This document shows, in pieces, positions 1 to 11,880 of a stretch of 64,000 nt of DNA. A program made the translations under genes and the position numbers. Below the pieces are notes generated by a model. It saw nothing but the letters and a program-made list of their open reading frames with translations, did not search any database and was not told the DNA's origin. Location of the stretch: assembly GCA_951230915.1 (NCBI GenBank), contig OX579640.1:15396981-15460980 (forward strand), in the 5' to 3' direction. Every line of letters begins with the position of its first letter. Position 1 is the first letter of the stretch. The stretch is from Antitrichia curtipendula (taxonomy: Eukaryota > Streptophyta > Bryopsida > Hypnales > Leucodontaceae).

Positions 1-249
1 GGAGTCTAGATTTGGAGCCTGGGGTTGCAAGGCCTCTTCTGTGCCCCATGGCGGACATGCCCAAAAGGGGCGCCAAGTGGGGTATTATTCAATGCTAGGT
101 AGTTTCAGAGCTTTGAAAGCTAATCTACAGGAATTTAACTTTCAATCAAATGCGAGAATTGAGTTCAAATTCCATCTCACATTTCTTTGGGAAATTCTCT
201 AACTTACCTTGTGTTCCCAAGGAAATAGACAAACTTATTATATACATAT

Positions 250-794
250 AGGATGGTAGGATATACGACAATCCATGTGGGATAATGTAAATTAGAATTA
301 ATAGGAGCTCAACCGCTCATAGTTAAGTCAAAAGTAGGAATTGTGTTTGAAGTAGAATTTTAGACCTCATTTAGGCATAGTAAAAAACAAAATTTCTAAA
401 ACCTCTAGACTAAGAAAAGTTTGAAAATAAAAATAGATTTCATCTCCAAAAACCTGTTTGAGATTTAGAACCTCCAATAAAAAGTTATGAACAAATTTAG
501 GAGAAGAAATTTGAAAATGTAAAAAAACAATTCTTTTCCAATTCCTCCCTCAAATTTATTCATAACTTTTGATTTGAGGTTCTAAATCTCAAACGGATTT
601 TTGGAGATGAAATTTATCTTTATTTTTTAGTCCAAAGGTTTTTGAAATTTTGTTTTCTATTATGCCTAAATGAAGTTTGAAATTCTACCTTAAACACAAT
701 TTGTATTTTTTACTTAACTATGGGCGGTTGAGCTCCTACTAATTCTAATTTATATTATCCTATATAGGTTGTTCTAACTCTTACCACCCCATGT
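250..794. mobile_element. Fold-back (long inverted repeat) MITE-like element
   Basis: The stretch 250-515 is largely the reverse complement of 525-794. Matching landmarks are AGGAGCTCAACCG on the left (about 302) and CGGTTGAGCTCCT on the right (about 724). The transcript would fold into one hairpin with arms of about 260 nt and almost no loop. There is no open reading frame. The outer ends share a GGATGGTA / TACCACCC-like sequence, but I could not fix a target-site duplication. A non-autonomous fold-back DNA transposon is the likeliest identity; a hairpin small-RNA source is a possible by-product. Confidence 0.7.
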
Positions 795-1983
795 GCATAA
801 TTATAAGGATCTTTTCTTCTCATTAGAAATCCAAGATCAATTGAATATGCTTTTTCTACAATGTCTTTACGCATACTCTAATGTAAGCAAAGGGGCTCTT
901 GGTTATGTCTTCTTATGAGCCTCCTCGGAATCGAGGAGGCCTTTTGTATCCTTTATAAATATGGTATGTAATATGATTTTCTACTTTAAATCCTATTTAA
1001 TTGATTTTCAAAGTTGGGAACGACTGTAGTAACACAAAATAAATGTGTGTGATTTGGGGACTTCATTAATCTAATGTAATTCATTCATTTAAGTCATCCA
1101 ATCTGATTATTGTTCCCCCTAACTCCCTAAGGGCCTCCTCAAAACCAAAGAGGCTCTTAGGTATGCACATAATTTAAGTACGTATATATTACAATGCAAA
1201 TATTTTATCTAATATGCATCCTCATCTTATAATTATGAAATGAATAAAAGATTGTTTTTAATGTAGATGTATTATGATGCTGTTGACTTCATTTTACATG
1301 AAAATTGAAGGTCTAAATTTGTTTTTCATCCACTAACTTTCGCCTACATTCATCCATTAACGTCTTCATCCATCCCAAACAACGGATAGAATAAGTCATC
1401 TATATCCCTTTTTTTTTTAAATGTATTTTTTAAACATATAATTAATGATAATTATAAAATCAACTAAATCTAATAATTATAAAATTTACCGTTCAATGCT
1501 CATTGCTCATATTTTAGCAACCTTGGGTGGAATGATGCCTACAAATTGCACCAAAGTGCTCAATATAAAAAAAACAATCAATCAAAGACTCGTTAAATAC
1601 TAATATATCCTCAACTAACAAATAGAAGTCAATTTGCAAAATCTACATAGGATTTTCAAAATTGAATTCATCGCAATCCAATGATTGATAAAATCATCGA
1701 GAGATGAACTACCAAAACGTGTTAGTACTAATCTGCAATGTCCACATCGGAATTGACATGATTGAAAGAAGGGCACTAAACCTCAAACCTCAAACCCTAG
1801 AAATCATCCCTATTGCCACTTAACACTAAATACTACTCAATCCAATTGAATTCGACAAATTCTCAATTGGCAATAGGCCGGGGTAGTTACACCTCCTCTA
1901 AGAAACAAATTTTCTTGAAGAATGAGTAGCTAGTGAGAGAAGTAGAGTCAATACTCAATAGGGAGTTGTTGAGCAAGAAGAAG
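795..1983. other. Non-coding spacer
   Basis: AT-rich sequence without a credible reading frame. The one structural item is a short perfect hairpin at 919-940 (stem GCCTCCTCG, four-base loop). A degenerate relative of it, GGCCTCCTC...GAGGCTC, lies near 1133-1155. Confidence 0.6.
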
Positions 1984-2297
1984 GCATTAGAGAAAATTTC
2001 AGCCCAAGGGAGGGCCTTATCAGGGCTGATCCCCATGTTGGGAACATTTTTTGAAAAAAAAAAAAAAAAAAAAAGTTTTTATTTTTATTATTTTTATTTT
2101 TGAAATTTACTATTTTTTGGATTTTTAAAAAATTAAATAAAAATTAAATAATATGCTGACGTGGCAGGTGACGTGGCAGTGTCCCCGCCACGTCAGTAGT
2201 CTACGTGGCATGGACTTTAGCAACGGGAGCAAAGCTCTCAGGCTGGGGAACTCCAGGGTAACTGGAGGCCCTCCCTTAGCCTCCTTTCTGCTCTAAT
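1984..2297. mobile_element. Small inverted-repeat element (MITE-like)
   Basis: The left end begins CATTAGAG and runs into AAGGGAGGGCCT. The reverse complement of the right end also begins CATTAGAG and runs into AAGGGAGGGCCT, giving imperfect terminal inverted repeats of about 35-50 bp around a 314-bp body. The body holds a poly-A run (about 2054-2074) and a cluster of ACGTGGC boxes (2161-2213). I see no clear target-site duplication and no coding capacity. Family assignment is open. Confidence 0.5.
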
Positions 2298-4256
2298 GTG
2301 TAACATCCCTTTTGAACATGAATTTTTTTATTGGAGAATGAGATTCACTATCAAGCGGAATAGAATGTAGGTGACGCAAGTAGTTTAAAGTTAGACAAAA
2401 TTGGGAAATTAAAAACTCATACAGAAGTTAGAGCGGCAGAGCGCGTCAAGTAAGTAGTGAAAGTGTTTCAAGCAAAATGAAAAATTGTCCAAGAAAACCA
2501 TTCTCCAACCCATTTCTTCACCTTTGAAGTAGAAAAGTGGCACTTCAAAATCCTCGGAGGTTGGGAGCACCGCAAGTCATAGAAACCCACACAAATAGCA
2601 CCATGCATCTAATCTCCAAGAATCGTCCAAGGATCAAAGGAAGTGTGACTATTCCTAATGAGAAGTAAAATTGCAAAATGGACATAATTTTTTCAAAATT
2701 GAATGTAAGAGAAATTATCAATTGATAAAATCACTAAGAAAATAATTGCCAACAAGAAAAACTATCAATCTAACCGAATTTAGATTTGCACTATAAATTG
2801 AAGTATTTTTGTCAACCCTAACACTCTTGCTATCATGCCACCTACAATAGACGAAAATGTGCGGCTGCATTTCCAACCAACACAAAAAAATCATCAATCA
2901 TGAACTACTTAATAAGCCATAAACAAGCTACACGTAGAAAAGCAAACAAGGTGTCTTTGCAACATACCAATAGTAGATTATATGCAATCATGCTCTTAAT
3001 TGTAAGCAGACTTTTCATCTGCATCATCGTTCTTCTTTGGCGCTTCCTAGGCATTGCTTGAAGATACAAAAAAATCTCACTTCATGCACTTTTTTGAGAA
3101 ATAAATGCAACTCAAATGAAAGAAACATAGAAAAAATCTTATTTTTAGCCTCTATTGACTCACCTTTGATGTTCAAATTTGTTTAAATGTTTTTGATTGT
3201 CTTAGGTCTACTAAACCAAATCATTTAAACTTCTAAATTCAAAACCTATTATTCAAGAAACTAAAAGGACACTTATTTCATTGATTCAAACTTCAATGTG
3301 CTTCAAACTAAGCAAATTAGAAGCAAATTATGATTTGTAGTTGATCAATCCTCCATTGCAAGTGTGATACTTTGATTTGTCCAAATATGTTCAATTGTGA
3401 GTAGTTTACTAAAGTTGAAGCACTAGTTGTCAACCACGCCTAGTGCCCAACTTGTAGGGTGCACTATTTCCAACTTGAAGTTGGAACTCAACCTTGAAAT
3501 GTTTTCTTTTTGGTCCTTTTCAAGGTTTTAACTAATATGGTTATGACACATGTTCAAAAGTAGTGAGCGAGAAAGTAGGAAGTAGTGAGCAGGAAAGTAG
3601 TTCTTCAATGATCAGAATTACAATACTCTAGACATTGACTATAGGTCGACAATACTTTTTGGCTCCCAAAATTCATTGTAACTTCAAATTTGAAAATAAA
3701 ATTCTGAAAAATTAAGAATCTTCATATTTCCTATCTTCCTACATGGGAAGAAATTCCTCCACCCCATACTCCTCACCATCTGGTCAATTAAAGTGATCCG
3801 CTACTAGTGCTTCCACCTTAAATCCAATCATCTGAACCCTAATAAGTCCAAAAACTATCTCTTACGGAGTCAAAAACACACTTTATTACTTTGATTCAAA
3901 CTTTGGGATTACAGAAAGAAAACAATAAAGAGACAGATCTCTACAGCCATCCTTACCAAGGTGTGCTTTTTGCACTGTAGCAGTACACCATGCAGAAAAT
4001 GGAGGATGGTCCCTCCAAATTTAAACCACTGTCACTGTGCCACAACACTGGAGTTTGGCAGTTTGGCACCAAGGTGCCAGAAAAAACAAAAACTAGACTG
4101 CAATAATCGCAAACCTCCAGCAAGTCCCCGCGAAGTAAAAGGCGGAACTTTGATTTTGTAGGTCCGTGGTCATAGGCCCGTCCTTGAGTGCACGGTTAAC
4201 TGTTATACTGGATACGTTGCCGTTTTTAACCTTGCTTGGTACTGTTGGTGGGAAAA
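2298..4256. other. Non-coding spacer upstream of the NHX gene
   Basis: No supported gene. The short open frame near 3961-4161 has no domain, no splice context and unremarkable composition. The proximal promoter of the NHX gene should lie in the last few hundred bases, but I could not identify a convincing TATA box. Confidence 0.55.
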
Positions 4257-4430
4257 GTCGGAAGCATCGTGGCTCCGAAGGCTGAACCTGTGCACTTGTG
4301 TGTTGGTGTGTTTTTGCAGAGGCGCTTCAGGGCGCAGCTCCTCTAGAGGAGAGAATCATTCTGTGAAACTGCCTGTAGACCTGCTGAGCTTGAAATTCGT
4401 GTCTCGGAGGAGTCTCAGGAAGGGGAAATT

Positions 4431-7400
4431 ATGGCGGTGGGAAACGCCGTGGGCGTGGCGCATTCGTTGTTGCTGAAAACGGCAACTCTCAGGGACGACG
4501 CGGACCACGTGAACGTGGTTTCGATCTGTCTGTTTGTGTTTCTGCTGTGCGCATGTATCGTTCTTGGACACCTCTTGGAGGAGAATCGGTGGATGAATGA
4601 GTCCATTACGGCGCTTCTTCTGGTGAGTCGTGGTGAATCCGTCGCAGGGGAATTTCGCGCAGTTCCGCAACTTTAGAATGCCTTCAGTTTTGCCTCGAGG
4701 TGAACATTAGGGTTTGTAGAATCGCGTTTTTCGATATACGGAGGGGTTCAGGATCCGAGCTGTGGTCTTTCGAATTTTGCAGGGACTTTGTACCGGAGTT
4801 ATCGTTTTGATTTCAAGCAAAGGTCAAAGCTCGCATGTTCTGAAATTCGACGAAGAGCTTTTCTTCATATACCTTCTCCCGCCTATAATCTTCAATGCCG
4901 GGTATGCTCAGCTTTGTTGGCCTGCAAATTTTGAATCTTGTCGGTGAGGCAGATTGTTTGGATTGTATCAGCTCCGACAGTTTTTTTTGTAGTGTGGTGA
5001 CACAACTTTGTCTGGTTGCAGATTCTCGGTGAAGAAGAAGCAATTCTTTGAAAACTTTATAGCTATCATGTTATTCGGGGTAGTTGGAGTATTCATTTCT
5101 TTCGCAATCATCTCAACAGGTACGAAGGCGAACCTTCGGATCATCGTACCTCCTATTCAGATTTGTCTTTCAGGTCATCGGAAAATCAATTCCTGAACAG
5201 GACGATTTTTTGAATTGTTCGTTACTTCATCAATTGCAGGAACGTGGTGGTTATTCCGCAAGCTAGGGCTTGACAGCTTATCTATACGAGACATCCTTGG
5301 TGCGAATTAAACATTATCATATTTTCTGTATCAATTGTGCGCAATTTTCTCCTATACCGTATGGATTTTATGCTGCGTATATCTTGTCCGTTGTTCTTTC
5401 TAACTTTGCCGTGTTTTTTCTATAACCACTAAGTTGTTCTTTTCTGTTTGGGCGTTCTCTGAGTTTGAGTTGGGATGGGGTGGCAGCTATTGGAGTCATT
5501 TTTTCTGCAACCGACTCTGTCTGCACATTGCAGGTGAGATCGGTTTGGTGTTGCTTTCCCTATTACAAGCCCAATCTAATTCTGAATAGAAATACGATTC
5601 TGTATCATTCGCTAACCTAGTGCACATCTTAGACTGGATCCCATGTTATGAGTTCATGCTTCTGACACATAGTGGTTCAGATTCGTCCGGTATAGCCATC
5701 AATATATGATGTGCCACTTTTCCAAGGCAAAATAGCTTCACTTCGTCAACTGTATCATAATTCCTTTTAAGCTTGGGTTGTACGTGTTGCATATCCATAT
5801 GTTCTTTGAATCTTCAATCACGGTTCATGTGATGCTTACGATAACTCCCTTTCCATAATTACAGCCTGTTGCACTGGACAGGGTGACTTCAGAACCTCCA
5901 TGTGCTTCAATGAGAACTACGTCTAGGTTAATGAAGCCTGCAAGCCTATCCAAGCCCTATGTCCTTCAGTGTTTTCTTATGGAACTTGTTTCTTCCGCAT
6001 TTTACAACGCATTTCGACTATGAGCTCATTCTGTTGGAACGAAATGGTGTAGGGGGAAATGTATTTTTCCATTTTTATCGTTATCCTTAAGTTATTTGTA
6101 TCCGTGTTGCAGGTGCTCAACCAGGATGAGACGCCCTTGCTTTACAGTCTGGTATTTGGAGAAGGAGTTGTGAACGATGCCACTTCCGTGGTTCTATTTC
6201 GGGCTGTTCAAACCTACAACTTCGACAACTTTACTCCTTTAGAGGGCTTCCAAATTGGAGGCAGTTTCTTGTATTTGTTCTTCTTGAGTTGCATTCTGGG
6301 AATTGTGGTGAGCATATTTCGCCCACCAGTTCGACCTGATTCTGTTTCTTGGTTCTCGAGCCAGCTGCTTCTCTTTTTCTCGAAGCTGTGGGTTGCCTGC
6401 CAGATGTGGATAAGTGAGATGTAGCACATTGGTTGCTTGCCAGAAATGCTAACTAAGATATATGGCATAACTTGATTTTAGGATGCATTAAACGTTTGGA
6501 CATGGCAAGCAGTATGGACTATTGAGACTATTGAAACTATTGAGCTCATTTCTTGTTTTCCAGTGTTTGAATGTGAGGCTGCAAGAATCAGGCTAAAGAC
6601 CTCTTAGGCTAGTGCAACGGCTGATTGCTTAATATATACTTGCAACTGATTGTACTTTATGATCATAGAGCTTAGCTTACTGTTAATTTCATCAAAGTTA
6701 GTTTTTTTAACTATGGCAATGTTATGACCTGTTGGTGTGATTCACAGTCGGGTCTGATAAGCGCATACATCATCAAGACTATGTATTTTGGCAGGTGAGA
6801 TTAACTGTTTCTTGTTCATGCGTTCTGCAACAGGTTATTTTAGTCGCGTATGTATAAACGTGTTGATCAGTTGTCTTGAGAGTGACTCTTTTGTATTTGC
6901 CGACCTGGAGATTGTGTGTTTCGTTTGATTTTGTTCTCCATGGACTGCAGGCACTCCACCGATCGTGAAATAGCGATCATGATAATGATGGCGTATCTAT
7001 CTTATCTCTTGGCAGAGGTCAGTTTCAGTATCCATTTGCCCATGTAATAAGTGATTCCACTTTTCTAATCAGTTCGTTGAGGAAAGGTGTTTTCCGAATG
7101 ATTGTTGCAATTTGCGGAACCGGTGGATCTTTGTATCCATCTATCTTATTTTTGTTTGTGTTGTTTTCTGCAGCTTTTCTATTTGAGCGGAATTCTCTCC
7201 GTGTTTTTTTGTGGCATTGTGATGTCCCATTATACTTGGCATAATGTCACTGTACATTCTCGAACCACAACCAAGTACGTGTTTCCTTGTTGTACCTCTA
7301 TTTTAATGTAGCCATCGATCGCTCTCTTCTTAATGATCGCTCTCTTCTTAAGCATGTTGGAGATTGATTTGTAAGACTGTCATTCATGTTTGTGCGTTGT

Positions 7401-9746
7401 GTTTTTCTACTCAGCATTTGTCACCTTGGTCTGAATGCTTTCTTCAATTGAAACCCCTTCCTTTTATTTTTCAGCACCATGCTCTTCTCCTTCTTTTGTA
7501 GTTCTGATACCAACTTCGTTGCTGTTTTGGGGCGCTTTGGTTGATTGCAGGCATACTTTTGCTACTATGTCATTCATTGCAGAGACTTTCATCTTTCTCT
7601 ATGTTGGGATGGATGCTCTGGATATTGACAAGTGGAGGATGACCCAATCCAGGTATTAATTGGAACACATGTCCTTTGATCTTGAAAGCCAGGTGCTTGT
7701 TGACTCAAAAGAATTCCACACCGTAGTTGAAGTGCTTGAGAGTTTGGAAGTGTCTTGGTACGCCCGCAAGTACTATCGTTTCATCTTTGATCTTTATCTC
7801 TTTGCTGGTTATTCTGACATGTGACTCGGTTTTGTGATTGCCAGTTTCTTGGAATCTCTTGGACTTTTCGGTAGTTTGATGAGCCTCATTCTATTAGGAA
7901 GGGCTGCATTTGTGTTCCCGCTCTCCATTTTGTCCAACTACACTACAAAGTCTGCAGGAGCAAAAATTGGTGTTCGTCAAATGGTGACTTCCAGATCCTT
8001 TTCTCATGTCTTCATTATCACGAATTTGGATACTCGCCTTCTTTTTTTCCTGTTTTTGTGAGTGTAAAATCAAGTACTGTATCTGGTGCAAGTGAATTGT
8101 GCAAGAAACATTGTGATGTAGCCTGCTGTTTTGATTGCTTGAAATGGTCTGATTTCTTCAGATTATCATCTGGTGGGCTGGACTAATGCGAGGAGCTGTC
8201 TCCATAGCTTTGGCGTTCAATCAGGTGACTTTTTCACTCCTCATTTGAATCCTACCTCAAATTCTTACTCTTTTACGGGTTGTATCTGTCTTATGCTTAA
8301 CCCCTACATCCCCTGAAGTTTATATTTTGGATGCCTTCAGCCACAAACCTGAGATCGGCAACTGTTGATGAATAACAAGATACTATACAAACTATCATCA
8401 TGGATGACTGTTCATATTTTTATCTTGTGATTTATTCATCCAAATTAATTCTAGAATCTTCAAGATGCAATCAATCTTTGTTGTTGACCAGTTTGATGAA
8501 ATTGAAGTACAATGTTGCACAAAGATGTAGGCAGAATTGTGAAGAAAAGTGGAAACGATATGGGTGTTCGAGCCCTCGTTGGTGTGGCCCTGCTTTTGCA
8601 CGTACTCCGAGTCCATGTTCTGAACTGCATGAGTGGTTTTTGTTTCTGTGCAGTTCACCATGGATGGTAACAAGAGTAAAACTATCCAAGACGCCTCCTT
8701 GATCACCACCACTATTACTGTTGTCCTCGTCAGCACCATTGTAAGTACTCGGTGTTCAGCCTTTAATTAACTGCTTTAGGTTTATGAATATTTTTCTCCG
8801 AAATGCAGTTTCAAAATGTCATTTTATATGCAGAGAGATACGTTGAAAGAGAACTACTTAGGGGACGTATTCAACCATACGATCTTGCATTAGACTTACA
8901 TGTGAATGTGCTGAAAAAAATTCAGACACGTTGACTGTGTGGATTATAGGACAATTAGTGTTCAAAGTGAAAGCGAAAACTTTTTTGCTGCTGGCTTTAT
9001 TAGGTTTTCAGACAATGCGCTGCATTGTTTGAGGTTTGAATTTTCATTGTGGGAAAAAAATTTCAAAAGATAATTATAAAAATTCATTTTGTTAATTGAT
9101 TGTTTTGCAAAAGTAGATACTAGATGGATGAGAAAATTAAATCCTGAATAGTTTTTAAATGGAAAAGAAACATGTCAATCCTAATGGTAAGATTGTTGTA
9201 GCAAGATATTTACACCTTATTGAGTTTAGGGTTTTGAAAAATTGTGAAAATTGAATATAGAAACAAATTTTGATATGTTTTTTTCCTTTTAAGACTTAAT
9301 TTTTGTATTCTTCAGTCTGTCCAAATCCTCATCACAATCACGTTCTGAATTCCATGTGTTTGTATATGCAGGTGTTTGGAACTTTAACCCCACCCCTTAT
9401 TGCCTGGTTATACCCACCCCACCATAGGTCAAACTTCAGTGATGTATCTGGTGGCCTATCCCCCAAAGCATCCCTTGATGGTGATTATCGTCTCCTACTC
9501 GGAGACACAGAGCAAGATGGAGAGAATGAAGCAATGAACCCATTTTCTAGAGATCTTTCTCGCTTTCAGTCCTTAAGAGAGCTGCTTACTGCCTCCAGAT
9601 CCACTATCCATGCCGTATGGAGAAAATTCGATGATGCGTACATGAGGCCCACGTTTGGTGGCAGAGGGTATGTTCGACTGATGTCCAGGCGTGGCATGGA
9701 ATCACCACTAGAAGATGCACTCCTTGAAGACGAAGACCAGAACTAA
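4431..9746 (+). CDS. NHX: Vacuolar-type Na+(K+)/H+ antiporter, NHX family (CPA1), intact
   Basis: This gene encodes an electroneutral cation/proton exchanger of the plant vacuolar NHX class, which moves Na+ or K+ into the vacuole in exchange for H+. My model has 14 exons, all GT-AG: 4431-4622, 4783-4901, 5022-5119, 5240-5299, 5487-5533, 6113-6307, 6748-6794, 6951-7017, 7174-7274, 7551-7652, 7845-7983, 8162-8224, 8654-8740, 9372-9746. Phases join cleanly to 563 codons, close to the usual 530-560. Family marks are present: the amiloride-site motif LFFIYLLPPI (residues 90-99), the ATDSV motif with Asp166, and the FGEGVVNDATSVV core with Asn193-Asp194. The C-terminal tail has FDDAYMRPTFGGRGYV, shared with vacuolar NHX proteins. 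The start follows the family N-terminus (acidic linker, then CACIVLGHLLEENRW). A broken second copy begins at 42389. I cannot tell which numbered paralogue this is. Confidence 0.95.
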
Positions 9747-11880
9747 ACGCAGGTAGTGACAAACCAAACCTGTATTTTATGAATTTGACGCTGGCTGGCT
9801 GGTGAAACCAAAAGCTCATCAACTGGAAGTATAATGTCGACTCACTGGGTCTTTGAGCACGGAGTGCCAGGATCTGGAATCTTGCCGTCCCTTTTAACAA
9901 TTATAGCTGCACTTTGAGGTAAACAAAGTTCTACAAAATGTTCCTGATGCAGCATACTGCATTCTCGTGGAGTCAAAATGTAGAGGACTTGGATTTGTCG
10001 GAGTTCGTGGCCAAGCCAAGTTTGTTACTAGCCAAGTCTGTTATTTATAAAAATATTTGTGCCGCATTAGGTGGTTGTTTTTAGGGCTCACATTCCAATT
10101 CTCCTGGTCTTGATTCTCCAGGTACAGGACCATCAGATCCTGGTTCCTCAGCTCTGATCATGTTGGGCTGCGAGCCTTGGTTCCCACTGAAAGATTACTG
10201 TACATTGTTGTCACAGTATTGTTGTTGTATTCATTGCGAATGCTATGTGGATTATTATTATTATCGTTATCCAGCTCCTCATAGTTGCTTGTACGGAGGT
10301 CACTATTTTGTTATAAGCAGCTTCGTAGATATTAAGTACTCTTTTTGTCCTGAAATAAGTGTCTGCATTGGGAACTCATGTTTTTTTCAGTAGTTTCGAG
10401 TCAGTAGTTATGAGTAGCTTGAATGGAGGCTTTCTTGGGCTCAAATTTTTTATAAGTTGCAATGAACACATGCTAATGGTCATCAGTGATTGTGGCGATA
10501 TAAAATTTGAACCCTTTTGAAATACTGAAGTGTGACATAGTTTTTGTTTTTTTATTAATTCATTAATGTCAAATTCGAATTTTTATAAAATGTTAAGAAA
10601 CAAATGGCGAATTTTGTAGAAAATAAGTAAGCTTTGTCAAAAACTTCACTAATAAAGGACTAGTGTTGGAAAGATTTAGAATTGGTGGCCAACATGACTA
10701 AGGTAGTAGGCTCTAAAAGTGACCCTTTAAGGGCTGATTCGCCTTTTTCATAGGTTTGCATGATTAAAAATATTTTTAGCTCATTTTTCAGAGAAAGTCA
10801 AATAGATGCCGAACGTAACACAAGTGGTTTCATATTTTTTGAAGCATTTTTGAATTAGTTATGAATTTTCAAAGATTTCTGTTGTAGGTACCTATTTGTG
10901 ACCCTAGGTCTCCCAAAATCTGTCCACTTGCAACTTCTAAAGTGATTTGAGGAAATCAAGGTCAATGATTGGCTCTTGCAATAGAAAAACAATTTTTCCT
11001 TGATGCATTCAATAGCTAAAGTGGTCCATTCAAGGATCACCTACAATCCATTCTACAACTAATTATAGGGTCGGTTTGAAGGAGAGGGTCGCTTTTACAG
11101 CACACTACCTTATGGGAGTATGTGACACTCTTTGCAACCCTTTGACGCACAATTAGATTAACATGCAATCCTTTGTCACACAATTAAATTAGTAAAAATA
11201 TATTAGTAATTAGAAGAAAAAAAATTTATGAGACCTTGAGTCATGAGTTATTGTAGTTTGTTGTGGCTTGGAGATATTCTATATATATTCATATGAGTTT
11301 AATTGTTAACAAGATCGGTAACAAATATTTGAACCACTACCGGTACCTTCAATAGTTTAAAGACCACTTCTTCAATGCATACATATTACCGGTAAGCAAA
11401 ATCATAATAATTACATTGTTTCTACTTTTATGATTCTTTTAAATTTGAAAAGACATGACATTTTGTTCACAATGAAGAATTGGAAAATTGTGAAATAATT
11501 ACAAGACTACAAAATCAAAATCATCTTTATTTCCATTGTTGCTACCATTGTTGCTCCCAATTGATCTGAAATGGGATAGTTTGCTTTACTATGTGCTAGA
11601 GTTGTATCAACTACCTACTAATAAACTTGAGGTGATTTTTTATTCCAATTTCATATTGAAATTTGGGAGATCTAAGTTGGATATGATGTTTTGATGGTGA
11701 ATTTTGGATAGTTCTATTTACCAAATCATACGTAAGAGAAAGCCAACATGTTTAGGGTCCATTGGGGTTCTAGTTTCTATTTGTATTTTAAGTTGCGAAC
11801 GATGCTAAAGTCAAAAATTAGCTAATGGATGATTTTCAAGATTAGTGTAAAGATGAAAAATGCACCTAAAGATATGTTTG
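9747..11880. repeat. 3' flank of the NHX gene, shared with the second copy
   Basis: Several blocks here recur in the same order downstream of the second NHX copy. GAGGTCACTATTTTGTTATAA occurs at about 10297 and 48498; a CTAATGGATGA(T/C)TTTCAAGATTA block at about 11823 and 48598; a TTTCAATTTCATATTGAAAT-type block at about 11647 and 49935. The order is not perfectly collinear at the far end. The duplicated segment therefore reaches well beyond the coding region. No independent gene is seen. Confidence 0.6.

Noticed and set aside
3961..4161. 66-residue open frame upstream of NHX as an upstream ORF gene
   Set aside because: No domain or splice support, and it is not conserved upstream of the second NHX copy.
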